Origin: Flavobacteriales bacterium
GTDB taxonomy: Bacteria > Bacteroidota > Bacteroidia > Flavobacteriales_D > Crocinitomicaceae
Direction of reading: 5' to 3'
DNA length: 64,000 nucleotides
Assembly (NCBI GenBank): GCA_947462255.1
Contig: CANHOA010000006.1
Coordinates: forward strand, 1-64,000
Part shown: positions 16,901 through 25,141 of the stretch, piece after piece
How the letters are laid out: every line of letters begins with the position of its first letter
How positions within the stretch are numbered: the stretch's first letter is position 1
The notes under the pieces: model-generated
Told to the model about the DNA's origin: nothing
The model's database searches: none
Seen by the model: the letters and a program-made list of their open reading frames with translations, nothing else
Position numbers and translations under genes: made by a program

Positions 16901-17079
16901 ATATTAGAATTCGTTGGGTGCTGCTCGACATCTGAAACGCGTCCACTCATTAGAGCAGGTCCAATGTGTCGGGCCTTTAAATCGCCGAAATAATCAGCAC
17001 CTACAATTGCATTGGAAGATTGCGCTTGCATCACTATGGTACATAGCATTGACAAGCAAATGATAAACTGCTTTTTCAT
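13996..17079 (-). CDS. Large BNR/Asp-box beta-propeller protein (sortilin-like)
   Basis: 1027 aa with a signal peptide ending at about residue 19 (VMQAQ). At least six Asp-box repeats of the form S/T-x-DGG-x-x-W recur through the first 700 residues (for example KTTDGGKNW, KSIDGGATW, RSEDGGATW), forming two seven- to ten-bladed propellers as in VPS10/sortilin-type and xyloglucanase-like proteins. The final 250 residues hold a beta-sandwich-like part (EIFDKDGKLM; GQYTVRI) and a helical end. There is no glycosidase catalytic motif I can name and no T9SS sorting domain, so it is probably periplasmic or surface bound by other means. A paralogue lies at 25887-29123 on the other strand. It starts 24 bp after the LolA-like gene. 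Confidence 0.75.
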   Translation of the reverse strand: MKKQFIICLSMLCTIVMQAQSSNAIVGADYFGDLKARHIGPALMSGRVSDVEQHPTNSNIVYIGSAGGGVWKSNDGGVKFNPIFDKYCQSIGVVSIDPSDPDNTVWVGTGEVWTRNSVSLGNGIYKTTDGGKNWSKMGLETSDRISSIQIDPKNPSTVYVGVLGALWSDSQDRGVYKTTDGGKTWTKLFYINEKTGCSELIIDAKNPSILYASFWEFRRSAYSFSSGGLNSGLYKSIDGGATWNKIHNGFPTGKLGRIAFSIAPSNSSIVYAVIECEKPEEKGLYRSEDGGATWKFMNGDFGLTVRPFYFSRITVDPKNPDIIVKAGLFGSLSRDGGITFKSLGSMHPDIHDISFDPNNSEKVFVATDGGLYRSLNGGTTMEIIENLPLSQFYHVSLDNRTPYNVYGGLQDNNSWYGPSASPGGIEARDWELVGQGDGFRVYPHPTLPHIVYSEMQGAEAIWRFDTKDKQLRVVKPYPVSGDPKLRFNWNTPITTSVHQADRLFAGSQFVHVSNDMGNTWTKISPDLTTNDKTKQNQVESGGLSADNSGAENHCTIFTITESPLTEKVIWVGTDDGNIQITTDGGKNWKNVVANIKGLPANTWCYHIEASVFNEGKAYAVFTGYTKGDYNPYVYMTNDYGQTWKSIVTKDLPIFARNIQEDLKNPNLLFLGTELGLYITLDGGVSWSKFENNFPSVAIHYMEMHAASNDLVVATHGRGIIILDDVSPLRFLTNDVITKNLHFFDSKAFVMSEKSSFGGTSSEVQFVGANPSDAAQIKYFLSKRHTFGKMTLEIFDKDGKLMATCPAGKQKGINTVEWYFNRQAPKVAKGKTIAGAAGTPPTVIAGQYTVRITKGSEVFEKQIDVLYDPKSPFTLAERTEQQQVTNELFDMTQDLAYFVFIIDSWDASVADYQAKNAGKNKAAEALNLELDALRDKLVVTKGDNYVGAGEPQLREKLGDIYSTIASYFGAPSSSQIENINLLKKRFSDAKVAFDKIKTNQIKAFEKELQKKSIAPPVIVSFEEFLKLD

Positions 17080-17103
17080 TACACGATATATATTTAATTT
17101 TAC

Positions 17104-17844
17104 TTATTGTTCAGGATAAACAAATGTTTTCTCATCTATGGAAGCATTGATAAGCACTTTCTCAAAAGAAATGGCTTGTGAAGCGCCATCTTTTAATCCT
17201 TGAGATAAGGAGAAAGCGATAATAACACCGTTTACTTCTTGATAATCGCTAAATTTCGTTTGTCCAATTTGGCCTTTCATTTCGCCTGAACTGATTTCTG
17301 ATTCCTTCAGTAAGGGAACATTTGAATCTTTATCAATATAGTAATACTCTATATTTGGCACTTCTTTTCCTTCAACCAATAGCGTATTTTTTACTAGTTT
17401 TAATTTGTGACACGCTACTCCATCTACTTTTTCTTCTCCTTCAAGTGTCAGGGTATATCCTAATTTTTTGTAGCAAACTAAAGCATCTGGAAATTCTTTT
17501 GACGCTCTCATTGCATTTTCATTGTCGTCTGAGGTGCTTTTCTCCGCTTTTTGCGTCATGAAATTGGTGCTCCAACTTGTTTTTCCATCAAAGGCCCCTT
17601 GGATTATTTCCTGCCCTTGAAAATTTATTTTAGTGTACATTCTACCATCGTTCATTTGAACAATTTCTAATGGGATTTTCATCCCCCCAGCATCAACATT
17701 TGCAGTCATAAGGATACTTTTGACAGCCTCCCATTTAGCTCCACCAATTGCTTGGTAGTAATTGTTAGCGATTTCTTCTGCAGTTTGAGACATTGAGAAG
17801 AAAGAAATAAATAAGATTGAGCTTAAGAGAATTAATTTTTTCAT
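17104..17844 (-). CDS. LolA-like periplasmic protein
   Basis: 246 aa from the ATG at 17844, which starts a clear signal peptide (MKKLILLSSILFISFFSMSQ); the frame extends 16 codons upstream without a good leader. The mature part begins AEEIANNYYQAIGGAKWEAV, then repeated beta strands with DGKTSW and KLGYTLTLEGEEKVDGV, a pattern of the LolA/LppX half-barrel superfamily (outer-membrane lipoprotein-sorting-like proteins) that bind lipid or acyl chains. The cargo is not known. It precedes the BNR-repeat gene by 24 bp in the same direction, so the two exported proteins may be co-expressed. Confidence 0.65.
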   Translation of the reverse strand: MKKLILLSSILFISFFSMSQTAEEIANNYYQAIGGAKWEAVKSILMTANVDAGGMKIPLEIVQMNDGRMYTKINFQGQEIIQGAFDGKTSWSTNFMTQKAEKSTSDDNENAMRASKEFPDALVCYKKLGYTLTLEGEEKVDGVACHKLKLVKNTLLVEGKEVPNIEYYYIDKDSNVPLLKESEISSGEMKGQIGQTKFSDYQEVNGVIIAFSLSQGLKDGASQAISFEKVLINASIDEKTFVYPEQ

Positions 17845-17932
17845 GTTTTTAAATTTTAGGATACTAAAGTACAAAAGTTTTTTAATGTTCATGTGTTGAG
17901 GGAATATCTTTATTCATGCTTACTAGATTTAT

Positions 17933-18958
17933 TTAGGACAGATCGATTTGGGTAATCGCATTGCACACAAAATCAATGTCTTCTTTCGTTATGTGTAAGT
18001 GGGTAACCATGCGGATCATTCCTGGACCAAAAGCAATTACTTTGATGCCATGTTGCGCTAGCGCCTGAATTAAGTCGTCTCTTTTATTCGGTTCTTTAAG
18101 TAATATCACTACGATATTGGTTTCTACCGGCATAATATCGGCCACCCAGTCACATTTTTTCAAGCCAATTTCCAAAAGTTTTGCGTGACTATGGTCATGA
18201 ATCAATCGATCAACATTATACTTCAAGGCAAACAATCCTCCAGCTGCGATAAATCCAGCTTGTCGCATGCCACCGCCAAAAACTTTTCGAACCCTGCGTG
18301 CTTTCACAATAAAATCTGCTGAACCCAATAATATTGATCCGATTGGCGCACCAAGTCCTTTGGATAAACAAACAGAGATAGAATCAAAGGGCGCGCAATA
18401 TACTTTTTCATCGATGCCATTTACTGCAAGTGCATTCATCAGCCTTGCACCATCTAAATGCAACGGAAGCTTATTTGCCAAGCATACTTCTTTAATTTTC
18501 AGTATTTCATTAAAGTCATAGACTGCTCCACCACCTCTATTGGCGGTATCTTCAATTGATACTAATTGAGTGAGCGGAAAATGAACATCATGAATAGGGT
18601 TCATGTATTTTTCAATTTCAGCAGCTGTAATTCTCCCACGATCTCCGCGCAAAAGTCGAACAGATGCACCGGAATTACGAGCAATTCCACCGCCTTCATA
18701 TTTATAAACGTGACTTTCTTCATGGCAGATTACTTCGCCTCCTGGTTGAACGTGAACATTGATAGCTATCTGGTTTGTTTGTGTTCCCGAGGAGCAAAAT
18801 AAGGCAGCTTCTTTTCCGAAGTAATTTGCAGCAAAAGATTCTAATTCATTTACGGTAGGGTCTTCGCCAAAAACATCATCACCCACCGTGGCTGCTGCCA
18901 TGGCTTTTATCATTTCCGCGCAAGGTTTGGTAAGCGTATCGCTTCGTAAATCAATCAT
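17933..18958 (-). CDS. ltaE: Low-specificity L-threonine aldolase
   Basis: 341 aa, the usual length. It begins MIDLRSDTLTKP, typical of the family, with GEDPTVNELE next. PLP-site residues are visible: H83 (HEESHVY) stacking on the ring, D169 and R172 in LHLDGARLMNA, and the Schiff-base Lys200 in SVCLSKGLGAPIGS. It cleaves L-threonine or allo-threonine to glycine and acetaldehyde in the cytoplasm. Promoter box TAACTTTG (reverse of 18976-18983) sits 18 bp upstream of the start. It is divergent from the TauE/SafE permease gene. Confidence 0.93.
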   Translation of the reverse strand: MIDLRSDTLTKPCAEMIKAMAAATVGDDVFGEDPTVNELESFAANYFGKEAALFCSSGTQTNQIAINVHVQPGGEVICHEESHVYKYEGGGIARNSGASVRLLRGDRGRITAAEIEKYMNPIHDVHFPLTQLVSIEDTANRGGGAVYDFNEILKIKEVCLANKLPLHLDGARLMNALAVNGIDEKVYCAPFDSISVCLSKGLGAPIGSILLGSADFIVKARRVRKVFGGGMRQAGFIAAGGLFALKYNVDRLIHDHSHAKLLEIGLKKCDWVADIMPVETNIVVILLKEPNKRDDLIQALAQHGIKVIAFGPGMIRMVTHLHITKEDIDFVCNAITQIDLS

Positions 18959-18964
18959 GATGTG

Positions 18965-18983
18965 TAAATTTGCTTCAAAGTTA
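18965..18983. promoter_or_regulatory. Divergent -7 boxes between ltaE and permease gene
   Basis: TAAATTTG at 18965-18972 points right and CAAAGTTA at 18976-18983 is TAACTTTG pointing left. Both fit TAnnTTTG, and only three bases separate them, so the two promoters must compete or be alternately used. The right-pointing box places transcription start about 13-20 bases before the TTG start of the permease gene. Confidence 0.45.
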
Positions 18984-18990
18984 AAAATAA

Positions 18991-19761
18991 TTGGCTGATT
19001 TTATTCCATACCTTATTATAGGCTTAGTTTCATTTAGCGCAGCTACCCTCACTTTTTTCTCTGGTTTTGGATTAGGGACCTTATTATTGCCAGCTTTTGC
19101 CTTATTCGTTAATTTGGAATTGGCAATTGCGATGACAGCTATTGTTCATTTGATTAATAATGTGCTAAAATTGGGCTTGGTATTTCGGGGAATTAACCTT
19201 GCTATTTTATGTTATTTCGGAGTAGGGGCGATGATTGGCGCTGGCATTGGGTCATTCTTATTGACCCTAATTAGCGATCTTGGCTTATTTTACAAAACCA
19301 CGATTTGGGGAAGTTCGAGGGAGGTAAATTTCATTGAATTTACAATTGGAATACTCATGCTATGTTTTGCCATTATTGAATTTTATCCAAAAATTAAATT
19401 TGCTACTTTTCCCTTATCCATTGGCGGTTTTATTTCTGGTTTCTTTGGTGGATTATCCGGTCATCAGGGTGCCCTTCGAAGCGCTTTTTTAGCACATCGC
19501 AACTTGAAAAAAGAGGTTTTTATTGCTACAGGAGTTTGCGTTTCTCTACTAGTGGATTTGACTCGACTTATTTTTTACAAGGTTCATTTTTCTGAATTAG
19601 AAATACCATTTACTTTGTTAATAGTAGGTGTTTTAGCAGCGATAATTGGTTCTATTTTAGGAAAAATATTGTTTGCTAAAACAACAATGAAGTCCATTCA
19701 AAAGATTGTTTGTATTGCGCTTATCATTTTAGGAACGAGTATTTTAACAGGCTTGATTTAA
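18991..19761 (+). CDS. TauE/SafE-family membrane permease
   Basis: 256 aa with about eight hydrophobic helices in two halves. The first, GLVSFSAATLTFFSGFGLGT, and the internal copy, IGGFISGFFGGLSGHQGALR, are the paired Gly-rich motifs of TauE/SafE sulfite/organosulfonate exporters. Substrate is unknown; sulfur oxyanions are the family guess. No ATG occurs before the first helix, so a TTG at 18991 is taken as start. It overlaps the convergent MORN-repeat gene by four bases at the stops. Confidence 0.78.
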   Translation: MADFIPYLIIGLVSFSAATLTFFSGFGLGTLLLPAFALFVNLELAIAMTAIVHLINNVLKLGLVFRGINLAILCYFGVGAMIGAGIGSFLLTLISDLGLFYKTTIWGSSREVNFIEFTIGILMLCFAIIEFYPKIKFATFPLSIGGFISGFFGGLSGHQGALRSAFLAHRNLKKEVFIATGVCVSLLVDLTRLIFYKVHFSELEIPFTLLIVGVLAAIIGSILGKILFAKTTMKSIQKIVCIALIILGTSILTGLI

Positions 19762-20777
19762 TCCTTCTTTTTCTTCTTGCCTTTTTTACCTTTCTCGTCA
19801 ATTACATCTTGAATATCGTCGTCAACTGTTCCATCTTTCGCTTTTTTCTTATTTTCTTTTTCTTTCGCTTTAGTTAAGGCTTTATCGAAGGTATACGTTG
19901 TCTTCCCATAATCATCAATTTTTTGCTCACGGATTATTTCACCTGCTTTGTAGATAATCTGATGCTTTAATTTACCATTTGGGTAATTTTCAATGAACTC
20001 ACCGTCGGCTACATTTTTCTTATAACTTTCCTTTTTTATTATTCCTCCTTTATCATCACTGAATAAAAAGAGTCCATCTTTTAATCCATTATTCCACGTT
20101 TGAATGTTTGCTTCTTTTCCATTTTCATAAAAGTATTTCCAAACCCCATGATTTTTACCTTCTTTATAGCTAAGATCCATTTCAATTTTACCATTTATAT
20201 CGTAGGTTCTGTGGCTTCCATGCATCAAACCATTTTGATAATGTACAACTTTTCCAATTTGGCCACCTACATAGTACTCTCTTTGCTCACCGCTTTTAAG
20301 GTCATTGACATAGTTTTCACTTGAAATACTATCGCCATTTGCCTCAAGCCATAGAAATTCCCCTTGTTTTTTGTCTTGGAGATAATTGCTTGCGTTTGAG
20401 ATTCTCCCTGTACTATCGAAATAAAATAAGAATTGACCATTCTTTTTTCCCATGGAATATTGTTGTGTCGACTGAATACAGCCTGATGCATAGAACGACG
20501 TATCGGAACCATCCCTTTTTCCATTTACTATGGTGATGCGCTCTTTTAATACATTATTTCTATAGCATGTTTCACATGTTCCATCGAAGGGGGTTCTAAG
20601 GTCGGATTTGACCAGGTAGGTTTGCTTTTCTTCATCAAAGGCGACTTTTTTGTTTGCATCAGTGTATAACCTATTGTTACACATTCTTTTTTTTGCAATG
20701 CAAGGACTTTGATTTTGTGCAAATAAACTCCCCATAACAAGTAGGCAAGTTGTCCAAATTATTAGTTTAATTTTCAT
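19758..20777 (-). CDS. Exported MORN-repeat protein
   Basis: 339 aa from the ATG at 20777, chosen because it starts a signal peptide (MKIKLIIWTTCLLVMGSLFA); the frame reaches 24 codons further up inside the thioesterase gene. The mature part has about eight MORN-like repeats of form Y-x-x-G-x-x-x-x-x-x-x-Y-x-x-G-K (for example YENGKEANIQTW, YPNGKLKHQIIY), as in the YwqK family. The last 35 residues are Lys-rich (KGKKGKKKKKD). MORN repeats usually bind lipid or protein, or hold membrane folds; no enzyme activity is expected. The start overlaps the 3' end of the thioesterase gene by 11 bp, so it belongs to the same operon. A second MORN gene occurs at 49902. Confidence 0.7.
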   Translation of the reverse strand: MKIKLIIWTTCLLVMGSLFAQNQSPCIAKKRMCNNRLYTDANKKVAFDEEKQTYLVKSDLRTPFDGTCETCYRNNVLKERITIVNGKRDGSDTSFYASGCIQSTQQYSMGKKNGQFLFYFDSTGRISNASNYLQDKKQGEFLWLEANGDSISSENYVNDLKSGEQREYYVGGQIGKVVHYQNGLMHGSHRTYDINGKIEMDLSYKEGKNHGVWKYFYENGKEANIQTWNNGLKDGLFLFSDDKGGIIKKESYKKNVADGEFIENYPNGKLKHQIIYKAGEIIREQKIDDYGKTTYTFDKALTKAKEKENKKKAKDGTVDDDIQDVIDEKGKKGKKKKKD

Positions 20778-21174
20778 TTTCAATAAGTGTTGAGAGACCT
20801 TCGCGCATGATGGTCGGGATGGTAATGGCTTGTTGAATTGTACTATCAAAGCAGACTAAGGTAGATCCTCCTGTTGTATGTAGTTTATCATTTATCATGA
20901 TTTTATAACCCAGCGAAAAACTTTTGTTACCGATATTTTTCACAAATAAAAAAATACTAGGCTCATCGTGCAGCAATATTGGTATATGATACTCAACATC
21001 GTTTTTAACCAACACCACTCCTTCCTTCAACCAGTCCCACTTCGGGCCAACTAAAGCAGTGAAATAATGGATTCGTGCCATTTCGAAATAACTTAGGTAA
21101 ATCACATTATTTACGTGACCTAGAATATCGAGATCAGAAAACCGTACTTGTATTTTTAATGGAGGTATATACAT
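20767..21174 (-). CDS. Acyl-CoA thioesterase, hotdog fold (YbgC/4HBT-like)
   Basis: 135 aa, the single-hotdog length. Segment VRFSDLDILGHVNNVIYLSYFE is the 4-hydroxybenzoyl-CoA thioesterase signature; the Asp in DLD and the GHVNN loop shape the active site. It should hydrolyse an acyl-CoA in the cytoplasm; chain length cannot be read. The start codon overlaps the stop of the epimerase/dehydratase gene by one base (TAATG), a sign of translational coupling, and its own 3' end overlaps the MORN gene. Confidence 0.85.
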   Translation of the reverse strand: MYIPPLKIQVRFSDLDILGHVNNVIYLSYFEMARIHYFTALVGPKWDWLKEGVVLVKNDVEYHIPILLHDEPSIFLFVKNIGNKSFSLGYKIMINDKLHTTGGSTLVCFDSTIQQAITIPTIMREGLSTLIENEN

Positions 21175-23048
21175 TAATCTAATTTTTCATAAGTGGAGTT
21201 TTGACTAATAAATTCAGGAACGATTTCCTTCATTTTCATCACTATATCTTGGTTATTCTGTTCATCAAATAAAGCAATCAACGCATCGATTTCTTGGCCT
21301 AACTGACTTGAATTTTCACGGGTTTTCGCAATTAGTATTTTAGGATGATGAGTAGCCAAGGTATTTTCTTCATCTGCAAGTAATTCCTCGTAGAGTTTTT
21401 CACCTGGACGCATTCCTGTTATTTTAATGCTAATGTCTTTATTTAATTCAAGGCCGCTAAGTTGAATCATTTTTTTTGCTAAATCAATAATTTTAATTGA
21501 TTCACCCATATCAAAAACAAAGATTTCACCTCCTTCGCCCATGGTAAATGCTTCTAATACTAATTGACAAGCTTCAGGAATCGTCATAAAAAAGCGTGTA
21601 ATTCGCTCATCTGTTACAGTAACTGGGCCTCCATTTTCAATTTGTTTTTGAAAGAGTGGAATTACTGAACCATTAGATCCGAGTACATTTCCGAATCTAG
21701 TTGTGATAAATTGGGTGCTCCCGCTTTGGTTTTTAAATTGGGCATACATTTCTGCTATTCGTTTACTGGCGCCCATTACATTAGTAGGATTAACCGCTTT
21801 ATCTGTTGAAATAAAGATGAACTTTTCTGCCTGGTATTGGCAGGCTAAATCAACCAAATGCTTTGTTCCAAGAATATTAGTGTGAATGGCTTCCGATGGG
21901 TTATTTTCCATCATTGGAACATGCTTATAGGCTGCAGCGTGAAATATAATTTCAGGACGGAATACATCGAATATTTTTTGCATTCGATTAAGGGAGCAAA
22001 CATCACCGATTACCACTTCAAGCTTGGTCTGTGTTTCAAGTTGCCTAAGTTGATTTTCTAAATCATATAAAGGCGATTCTGCTTGATCCAAGAGGATTAT
22101 TTTTTTTGGATTATGTCTTAATAATTCCAAGACCAAGCCGCTACCAATTGAACCGGCAGCTCCGCTTACTAAAATGGTTTTTTCAGAAAGGCTGGCGCGG
22201 AGTTTTTCTTGATTGAGAGCAATTGGTGCTCGTCCCAGTAAATCTTCAATTGGAATTTTTACGATTTGAAGGGCACTTAACTCACCATTTACCCAAGTCT
22301 TGGGGTCAGGCACTTTTTGAACCTTTATTCCTGCTTCTAAGCAATTTTCAATCACTTTTTTGAGCTGATCAGCATTAGGATTTCGTATGGAAATTATAAG
22401 TGTAGTGATATTCAGCTGTTTTTGGAGTTCTAAAATTTTGTCTGGCGAATAAATGGGTAAGCCATCAATTCTATTTCCAACTAATCTATTATTATTATCA
22501 ATAAATCCAATTGCCACCTGATTATTTCGAGTGTCTACTTCAATGGTTCGTTTGGTAATCATGCCCATGGTGCCAGCACCATAAATCAAAATATTTTCTT
22601 TTACTTGGGTGGATTTAATAGACTCTAGGTATAGTAACTTAATTACAAATCGACTACCAGCCATAAAAGTCAAGCTAAAGATAAATTCCATGATCAGGAT
22701 GCTCATTGGAAATAGGTAATAATCATCAAGATAATTCTTGCGGATTAGGCTAAGTATCAAGAAAATTAAACTTGAAATAATACTTGCTAATAGAATGCGT
22801 CGAAGATCTTGGATTGAGGTATACCTCACTAATCCTCTATGAATTTTAAGCGCATAGAAGACACAAAATTTAATAATGAAATAGAAAAGTATAGATTTTG
22901 ATAATACTTCCCATTCTTTTTTAAAGATGCTGAATTCGGTATTTAGATCAAAACGAATGAGGTAAGAAAGCCCCAATGAGAATGTAGCAATGAGCAAGTC
23001 AATCACTATAATTATCCATCGTGGAGTACGTGCCCTAAATTGAATCAT
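21174..23048 (-). CDS. Membrane nucleotide-sugar 4,6-dehydratase/epimerase (CapD/WbpM/FlaA1-like)
   Basis: 624 aa. Four N-terminal transmembrane helices (about residues 12-30, 50-68, 86-102, 113-132) precede a CoA-binding-like Rossmann domain (ILIYGAGTMG, about 153-162) and then an SDR domain with NAD loop VSGAAGSIGSG (294-304). The catalytic segment STDKAVNPTNVMGASKR (414-430) has Met425 in place of Tyr, typical of the SMK-type WbpM/FlaA1 dehydratases acting on UDP-N-acetylglucosamine. It feeds synthesis of surface glycans at the inner membrane. It leads an operon with the thioesterase and the MORN protein. Promoter box CAAAAATA (reverse TATTTTTG) lies four bases upstream. Confidence 0.88.
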   Translation of the reverse strand: MIQFRARTPRWIIIVIDLLIATFSLGLSYLIRFDLNTEFSIFKKEWEVLSKSILFYFIIKFCVFYALKIHRGLVRYTSIQDLRRILLASIISSLIFLILSLIRKNYLDDYYLFPMSILIMEFIFSLTFMAGSRFVIKLLYLESIKSTQVKENILIYGAGTMGMITKRTIEVDTRNNQVAIGFIDNNNRLVGNRIDGLPIYSPDKILELQKQLNITTLIISIRNPNADQLKKVIENCLEAGIKVQKVPDPKTWVNGELSALQIVKIPIEDLLGRAPIALNQEKLRASLSEKTILVSGAAGSIGSGLVLELLRHNPKKIILLDQAESPLYDLENQLRQLETQTKLEVVIGDVCSLNRMQKIFDVFRPEIIFHAAAYKHVPMMENNPSEAIHTNILGTKHLVDLACQYQAEKFIFISTDKAVNPTNVMGASKRIAEMYAQFKNQSGSTQFITTRFGNVLGSNGSVIPLFQKQIENGGPVTVTDERITRFFMTIPEACQLVLEAFTMGEGGEIFVFDMGESIKIIDLAKKMIQLSGLELNKDISIKITGMRPGEKLYEELLADEENTLATHHPKILIAKTRENSSQLGQEIDALIALFDEQNNQDIVMKMKEIVPEFISQNSTYEKLD

Positions 23049-23051
23049 TTA

Positions 23052-23059
23052 CAAAAATA
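23052..23059 (-). promoter_or_regulatory. -7 box of the glycan operon
   Basis: Reverse strand TATTTTTG fits TAnnTTTG. It ends only three bases before the start codon at 23048, so either the mRNA is nearly leaderless or the true start is downstream. No convincing -33 box was seen. Confidence 0.35.
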
Positions 23060-23134
23060 TAAATTATCGGCACGAAAGCGGGAAATTAAATGAGAAGAAG
23101 CGGAATAGAAATTAGTAGAAGGTGAAACGAAAAA

Positions 23135-23569
23135 TTAAAAGCGTACTACTTGTAATTTTAGGTCCGTCAATATCTCCTTGTAAAAGCCATTAGTTTGGTG
23201 ATCCCAAATTTGTAGAGATGGAACATTACCAGCATCGCAGGTGCCTTCTAGTATTTCTTTTGGATCCAATTGGTATTTGAAATCATATTCATCATTTGGA
23301 CAAGTAACACAAACATTATCATAGTATAATTCTTGCTTTGCTTTTAAATTAATAATCGCTGAGGTTTCATTTTCAAGAATCAACATTTGATACACCATGT
23401 TTTCGTTTCTTTTTTCGTCAAAACAATTCACTTCTTTAGTGGAAATTTTTAGTCCAGCTTCATTATAAATTACTTTTGGAGCGGATATAACGGTGGAAAC
23501 CATTTTTTGGGAATAGGCACTCATGCCAGAAAAAAGAATAAAAAAACAAAGGTTAGATAGGGTGCGCAT
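23135..23569 (-). CDS. Exported hypothetical protein
   Basis: 144 aa from the ATG at 23569, which opens a signal peptide (MRTLSNLCFFILFSGMSAYSQ). The frame runs 64 codons further upstream but that part overlaps the CYTH gene start region and has low-quality composition, so it is left out. The mature domain is beta-rich and carries a Cys pair in NVCVTCPND, which may form a disulfide. No family was recognised. It is divergent from the CYTH gene with 100 bp between starts. Confidence 0.55.
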   Translation of the reverse strand: MRTLSNLCFFILFSGMSAYSQKMVSTVISAPKVIYNEAGLKISTKEVNCFDEKRNENMVYQMLILENETSAIINLKAKQELYYDNVCVTCPNDEYDFKYQLDPKEILEGTCDAGNVPSLQIWDHQTNGFYKEILTDLKLQVVRF

Positions 23570-23669
23570 GTTGTATGTATTTAAGTTGAGGTTTAAAAGA
23601 CGTATAAAATTAAAAATTTGTTGCGTTGTTTTCATAAAATTATTGAATAAATTTGATAAAATTGAACAA

Positions 23670-24122
23670 TTGAAAGAAATAGAGCGAAAATTTAAAGTTA
23701 ACGTCACACAAATGTCTTTTATTGAAGAGCTAATCCCAAAAAATATTATCCAAGGGTACATTCATAGCAGTTCTTCGATTAGTACCCGAATTAGAATCGT
23801 TGATGACTTAGCTTTTCTTACCATTAAGGGTGGTGAAAGTGCACTTGAACGAGATGAATTCGAATATGAAATTCCTTTGTCTGAAGCGAATGAAATGATG
23901 ACATTATTTTGTTCTAAACTGCTTAAAAAGAAACGCTATTTAGTCTATCAAAATGACTTATGTTGGGAAATTGATGTGTTTGAAGGAAATTTACAAGGAT
24001 TGATTATAGCCGAAATTGAATTAAAGGATGTCAATACCTCCATCAATCTTCCGGGTTGGATTGCTGAGGAAGTAACAGAAGACCCAAGCTATCTTAATAT
24101 AAATTTAATCCTTCGCGCTTAA
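23670..24122 (+). CDS. CYTH-domain triphosphate tunnel metalloenzyme
   Basis: 150 aa if the TTG at 23670 is used; this yields the canonical N-terminus KEIERKFKV, which is where CYTH proteins normally begin. Further matches are the basic pair in STRIRIVDDL, the LTIKGG strand, FEYEIP, and YQNDLCWEIDVFEG...IAEIEL, which supply the acidic metal ligands. The family hydrolyses tripolyphosphate or other triphosphates in a beta-barrel tunnel in the cytoplasm. The upstream in-frame ATGs (23523 on) would add up to 49 residues unlike the family and overlap the divergent gene. Convergent with the next gene, one base apart. Confidence 0.78.
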   Translation: MKEIERKFKVNVTQMSFIEELIPKNIIQGYIHSSSSISTRIRIVDDLAFLTIKGGESALERDEFEYEIPLSEANEMMTLFCSKLLKKKRYLVYQNDLCWEIDVFEGNLQGLIIAEIELKDVNTSINLPGWIAEEVTEDPSYLNINLILRA

Positions 24123-24123
24123 T

Positions 24124-24447
24124 TTATTCGCTAGTAATGGGCGTTTTCAATAAATCAAAGACCATATTTCCTGATGAAATAGAAAAGTAGGATTTGAATT
24201 CTTCGATGCTTGAAATAATCGGCCAAATTTCTTGAGTTGGATTAACTGTTTCAAATTCACACTTTGCTATTTTCGAATAGTATGCTGTAACAACTGATTC
24301 TTCCTCCCAGAAGTCTTCCTCTATTAAATAAATAGAAGGTTCATCGTTTTGAAACAATAAATTATCTTCTTGACAATTTGCATTTGCCCATTCCCAAAAC
24401 TTTTCACCTGGCAGCACGGATAGGTAACCTCTGTTTACAATTCTCAT
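24124..24447 (-). CDS. Hypothetical acidic protein
   Basis: 107 aa, no signal peptide or membrane helix; rich in Glu, Asp and Trp (for example EDFWEEESVV). The start codon overlaps the stop of the upstream lipoprotein gene as ATGA, which supports both reading frames and coupled translation. No family was recognised. Its size and acidity are compatible with a small regulatory or immunity-type protein, but nothing in the sequence points to either. Confidence 0.55.
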   Translation of the reverse strand: MRIVNRGYLSVLPGEKFWEWANANCQEDNLLFQNDEPSIYLIEEDFWEEESVVTAYYSKIAKCEFETVNPTQEIWPIISSIEEFKSYFSISSGNMVFDLLKTPITSE

Positions 24448-25064
24448 TTTTTTATCGAATTAAATTTTTTATTTTTATACTGGTACCAAAGGGCATTTTT
24501 CCCTGGTTGTTGGACTATTAAAAGGAATAAAGAATCCTTTGGAAATACGGTTGTTTCGAAATTAGTCCATGCTTCTTTTGATAAGTTCTGCCTGCCTCGA
24601 ATGTATGAAATCGAATATTGATTTAGAAAAATGAGTGTCGCTTGTTTTTCAATTTTAAAGGGTTCATATAATTTGATAGAGCGACAGGTAGTTCCATAGC
24701 AGTCTAGCCAATTGTAAAAGGCATTTTTTGTTGCTGTCGTATCACCAAAAGTCCAGCGGAAATGTAGGAGGCTATCTCCACCTTGAAACAATTTGTTTTT
24801 AATAATATGCTTCGCGTTAAAGCGATCAAGAAAATGCCTTGTGAAGCTAGCTTGTAAGCTGTCAAAATTGATTTTTACGCTATCACTCTGATAACGTTGT
24901 TTCCAAAACAACAATGAATCTGCATCTTGACTAGTCTTTTCTTTTACTTCTGATTTTATTTTTTTAGTAGGATCAAATTTTCTTATCGTTTCTTTTTCAC
25001 CAGAATGACATCTAGTGAATAAAAATAAAAAGGATAAATACATTAAAAGTGAACACCATCTCAT
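24444..25064 (-). CDS. Hypothetical lipoprotein
   Basis: 206 aa. The leader LLMYLSFLFLFTRC places a likely lipidated Cys at residue 19, though Arg at -1 is atypical of a lipobox. A charged Lys/Glu linker (about 22-45) is followed by a globular part with the pair DCYGTTC. No family was recognised. It is the first gene of a two-gene unit whose second member starts within its stop codon. Box CAAAAGTA (reverse TACTTTTG) lies six bases upstream of the start. Confidence 0.55.
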   Translation of the reverse strand: MRWCSLLMYLSFLFLFTRCHSGEKETIRKFDPTKKIKSEVKEKTSQDADSLLFWKQRYQSDSVKINFDSLQASFTRHFLDRFNAKHIIKNKLFQGGDSLLHFRWTFGDTTATKNAFYNWLDCYGTTCRSIKLYEPFKIEKQATLIFLNQYSISYIRGRQNLSKEAWTNFETTVFPKDSLFLLIVQQPGKNALWYQYKNKKFNSIKK

Positions 25065-25069
25065 ACTAA

Positions 25070-25077
25070 CAAAAGTA
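25070..25077 (-). promoter_or_regulatory. -7 box, leftward lipoprotein gene
   Basis: Reverse strand TACTTTTG fits TAnnTTTG and ends about five bases before the ATG at 25064. No -33 TTG was identified. Confidence 0.4.
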
Positions 25078-25119
25078 ATAATTGCCGTGATAAAACTGTT
25101 TTATTTGATTAGTTTTAGT

Positions 25120-25127
25120 TAATTTTG
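25120..25127 (+). promoter_or_regulatory. -7 box, rightward lipoprotein gene
   Basis: TAATTTTG fits TAnnTTTG and lies 14 bases before the ATG at 25142. A TTTG at 25104-25107 is closer than the usual spacing for a -33 element. Confidence 0.4.
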
Positions 25128-25141
25128 AAAAAAAATAACTT

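Noticed and set aside
23570-23761. Longer N-terminus of the exported protein at 23135
   Set aside because: Adding 64 residues would bury the signal peptide and overlap the CYTH start.
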